Source: JBBRLA01 sp038231615
Lineage (GTDB): Bacteria; Myxococcota_A; Polyangia; Palsa-1104; JAEUJZ01
Direction: 5' to 3'
Assembly (NCBI GenBank): GCA_038231615.1
Contig: JBBRLA010000481.1
Span: 1-6,763, forward strand
Length of the DNA: 6,763 nt
Part shown: positions 5,849-6,763 of the stretch, piece after piece
How the letters are laid out: each line of letters starts with the position of its first letter
Position numbering within the stretch: position 1 is the first letter of the stretch
Position numbers and translations under genes: made by a program
Notes under the pieces: generated by a model
What the model saw: only the letters and a program-made list of their open reading frames with translations
The model's database searches: none
What the model was told of the DNA's origin: nothing

Positions 5849-6763
5849 GTTGCGTGAGGGAACGAAAAGGACCGCCACCGCCCCGCCCAGCAGCAGCGCC
5901 GACAAGGCGTAGCTCAGGCCGAGCCCCGGGGTCAGGTAATAGGTGCAGTCGGCGTAGGCCGCCCCGCCATAGCTGCACGCCCCTGAGTCCCGGCCATTCA
6001 GTGCCGACAGGGTGATGGCGCTGGTCAGGGCCACCACGGAGAGCCCGGACAGCGCCCCCGCACCGATCCGCCGCCCCAGGGAAAGCCTGCGGAAGAACGA
6101 GGGGTCTTCGCGGAAGCGCAGCAGGACTTCCATCTGCTCCCCCTCGGAAAGGACCACCTCGCGGCGCAGGCTGCGTCGGGCCGATGTGGCCTCGATGCGG
6201 TGGCGGCCCGGGTCGAGCTGCATCGAGAGGGACAGGGGCGACATGTCGTCCACCCGCACGCTGGCCCCGGGCTCATCGGTGCGGACCACCACCCGCGCGG
6301 CCTGCGCCCGCAGCCGATTTTGCAGGGCCAGGAGGTCTTGTCGCGGGTCGATGGCACGCGGCGCCTGCGGCGCTTCACGAGCCATCAGGGGCTCCGGGGG
6401 CGGGCCGAGCTGCTCGTCGTAGCGCGCCAGCAGGAGCAGGCCGAGCAGGGGCTGGCGTAGCTCCAGGTGCAGCTCGGCCATCGGCCAAAGTAAAAGCGAG
6501 GTGGGGTAGTACTGGTAGGCCTCCTGATATCGTTGTAGCGCCTCGGTCTTGCGCCCGCCCTTGTGCAATTCCTCGGCGGCGCCGGTCAACTCGCGCAGGC
6601 GGAAAAGGGCCGTGTCGTCGTCGGGCAGGAAGACCGCCGCTGCGGGCCCGGGCTCGCCGGGCGCGGACAGATTGATGGGTGGCGGCAGGTTTGCCCTTGG
6701 CGGCAGGTTTGCGCTCGGCTGCTGGTTTGCGCTCGGCGTCTGCTGGGCGGCAGCCAAGGGCAA
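5846..6763 (-). CDS. Secreted TPR/PEGA-like protein with two C-terminal membrane helices (5' end missing)
   Basis: The reading frame is open to the right edge, so the first codon seen (TTG, 6763-6761) need not be the start. The first visible residues, LPLAAAQQ, look like the end of a signal peptide with cleavage after Ala-Ala-Ala, placing the protein outside the cytoplasm. Counting from that codon: a Pro/Asn repeat region (10-33); a helical, TPR-like segment (about 60-118, with GGRKTEALQRYQEAYQYYP); a PEGA-like beta domain (about 157-217, with RTDEPGASVRVDD and DPGRHRIEA); a first membrane helix (about 233-255); a short loop with Cys263 and Cys273 that could pair; and a second helix (about 279-301) ending the protein. 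PEGA-type domains are known from surface proteins. No enzyme motif is visible, and the biological role is unknown. It is the upstream gene of the Rieske operon. Confidence 0.78.
   Translation of the reverse strand: MPLAAAQQTPSANQQPSANLPPRANLPPPINLSAPGEPGPAAAVFLPDDDTALFRLRELTGAAEELHKGGRKTEALQRYQEAYQYYPTSLLLWPMAELHLELRQPLLGLLLLARYDEQLGPPPEPLMAREAPQAPRAIDPRQDLLALQNRLRAQAARVVVRTDEPGASVRVDDMSPLSLSMQLDPGRHRIEATSARRSLRREVVLSEGEQMEVLLRFREDPSFFRRLSLGRRIGAGALSGLSVVALTSAITLSALNGRDSGACSYGGAAYADCTYYLTPGLGLSYALSALLLGGAVAVLFVPSRN
6665..6736 (-). repeat. 18-bp tandem repeat encoding Pro/Asn-rich hexapeptides
   Basis: Four consecutive 18-bp units encode PSANQQ, PSANLP, PRANLP and PPINLS just after the presumed signal peptide of the TPR/PEGA-like protein. 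The middle two differ at few bases; the outer ones are more diverged. The repeat stays in frame and probably forms a flexible spacer. Confidence 0.8.

Overview
The window is GC-rich DNA, apparently bacterial, with seven protein-coding genes, two of them cut by the window edges. Several traits point towards Myxococcota or a similar delta-proteobacterial lineage: Pro-Asp-Leu linkers in a Tat lipoprotein, a secreted TPR/PEGA-like protein, and Uma2-like and Rpn-like PD-(D/E)XK nuclease genes side by side. This placement is an inference from protein style, not from a marker gene. I saw no RNA gene, CRISPR array or complete insertion sequence.

Left part (1-2957). The start of an exported protein runs leftward off the window. 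A 215-bp gap separates it from a rightward calcineurin-like metallophosphoesterase (307-1176). A membrane GT-C (GT39/PMT-like) glycosyltransferase follows 50 bp later (1227-2957). The glycosyltransferase has an unusual soluble N-terminal extension built partly on a 36-bp tandem repeat.

Middle part (2958-5295). Two predicted PD-(D/E)XK nuclease genes face each other: a Uma2/DUF820-like gene (3057-4043, +) and an Rpn/PDDEXK_2 gene (4212-5105, -). Their nuclease domains belong to different families, yet their last 49 residues (up to a terminal Trp-Pro) align without gaps at about 35% identity. The Uma2-like gene is followed by a 58-bp near-copy of the 3' part of the glycosyltransferase gene. Its reading frame runs into that copy and ends there, so its natural C-terminus seems to have been replaced. 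The Rpn gene has a good sigma70-like promoter placed so that the transcript would begin at or next to the ATG.

Right part (5296-6763). A leftward two-gene operon encodes a secreted TPR/PEGA-like protein with two C-terminal membrane helices (5' end outside the window) and, 10 bp downstream, a Tat-exported Rieske [2Fe-2S] lipoprotein. The upstream stop codon overlaps the Shine-Dalgarno of the Rieske gene, which suggests translational coupling. Both products probably act at or outside the cytoplasmic membrane.

The left, middle and right blocks show no obvious shared pathway. The most notable features are the paired nucleases with a common tail and the glycosyltransferase gene fragment next to one of them. 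This fits a recombination-prone accessory segment, but it is not proof of a new system.
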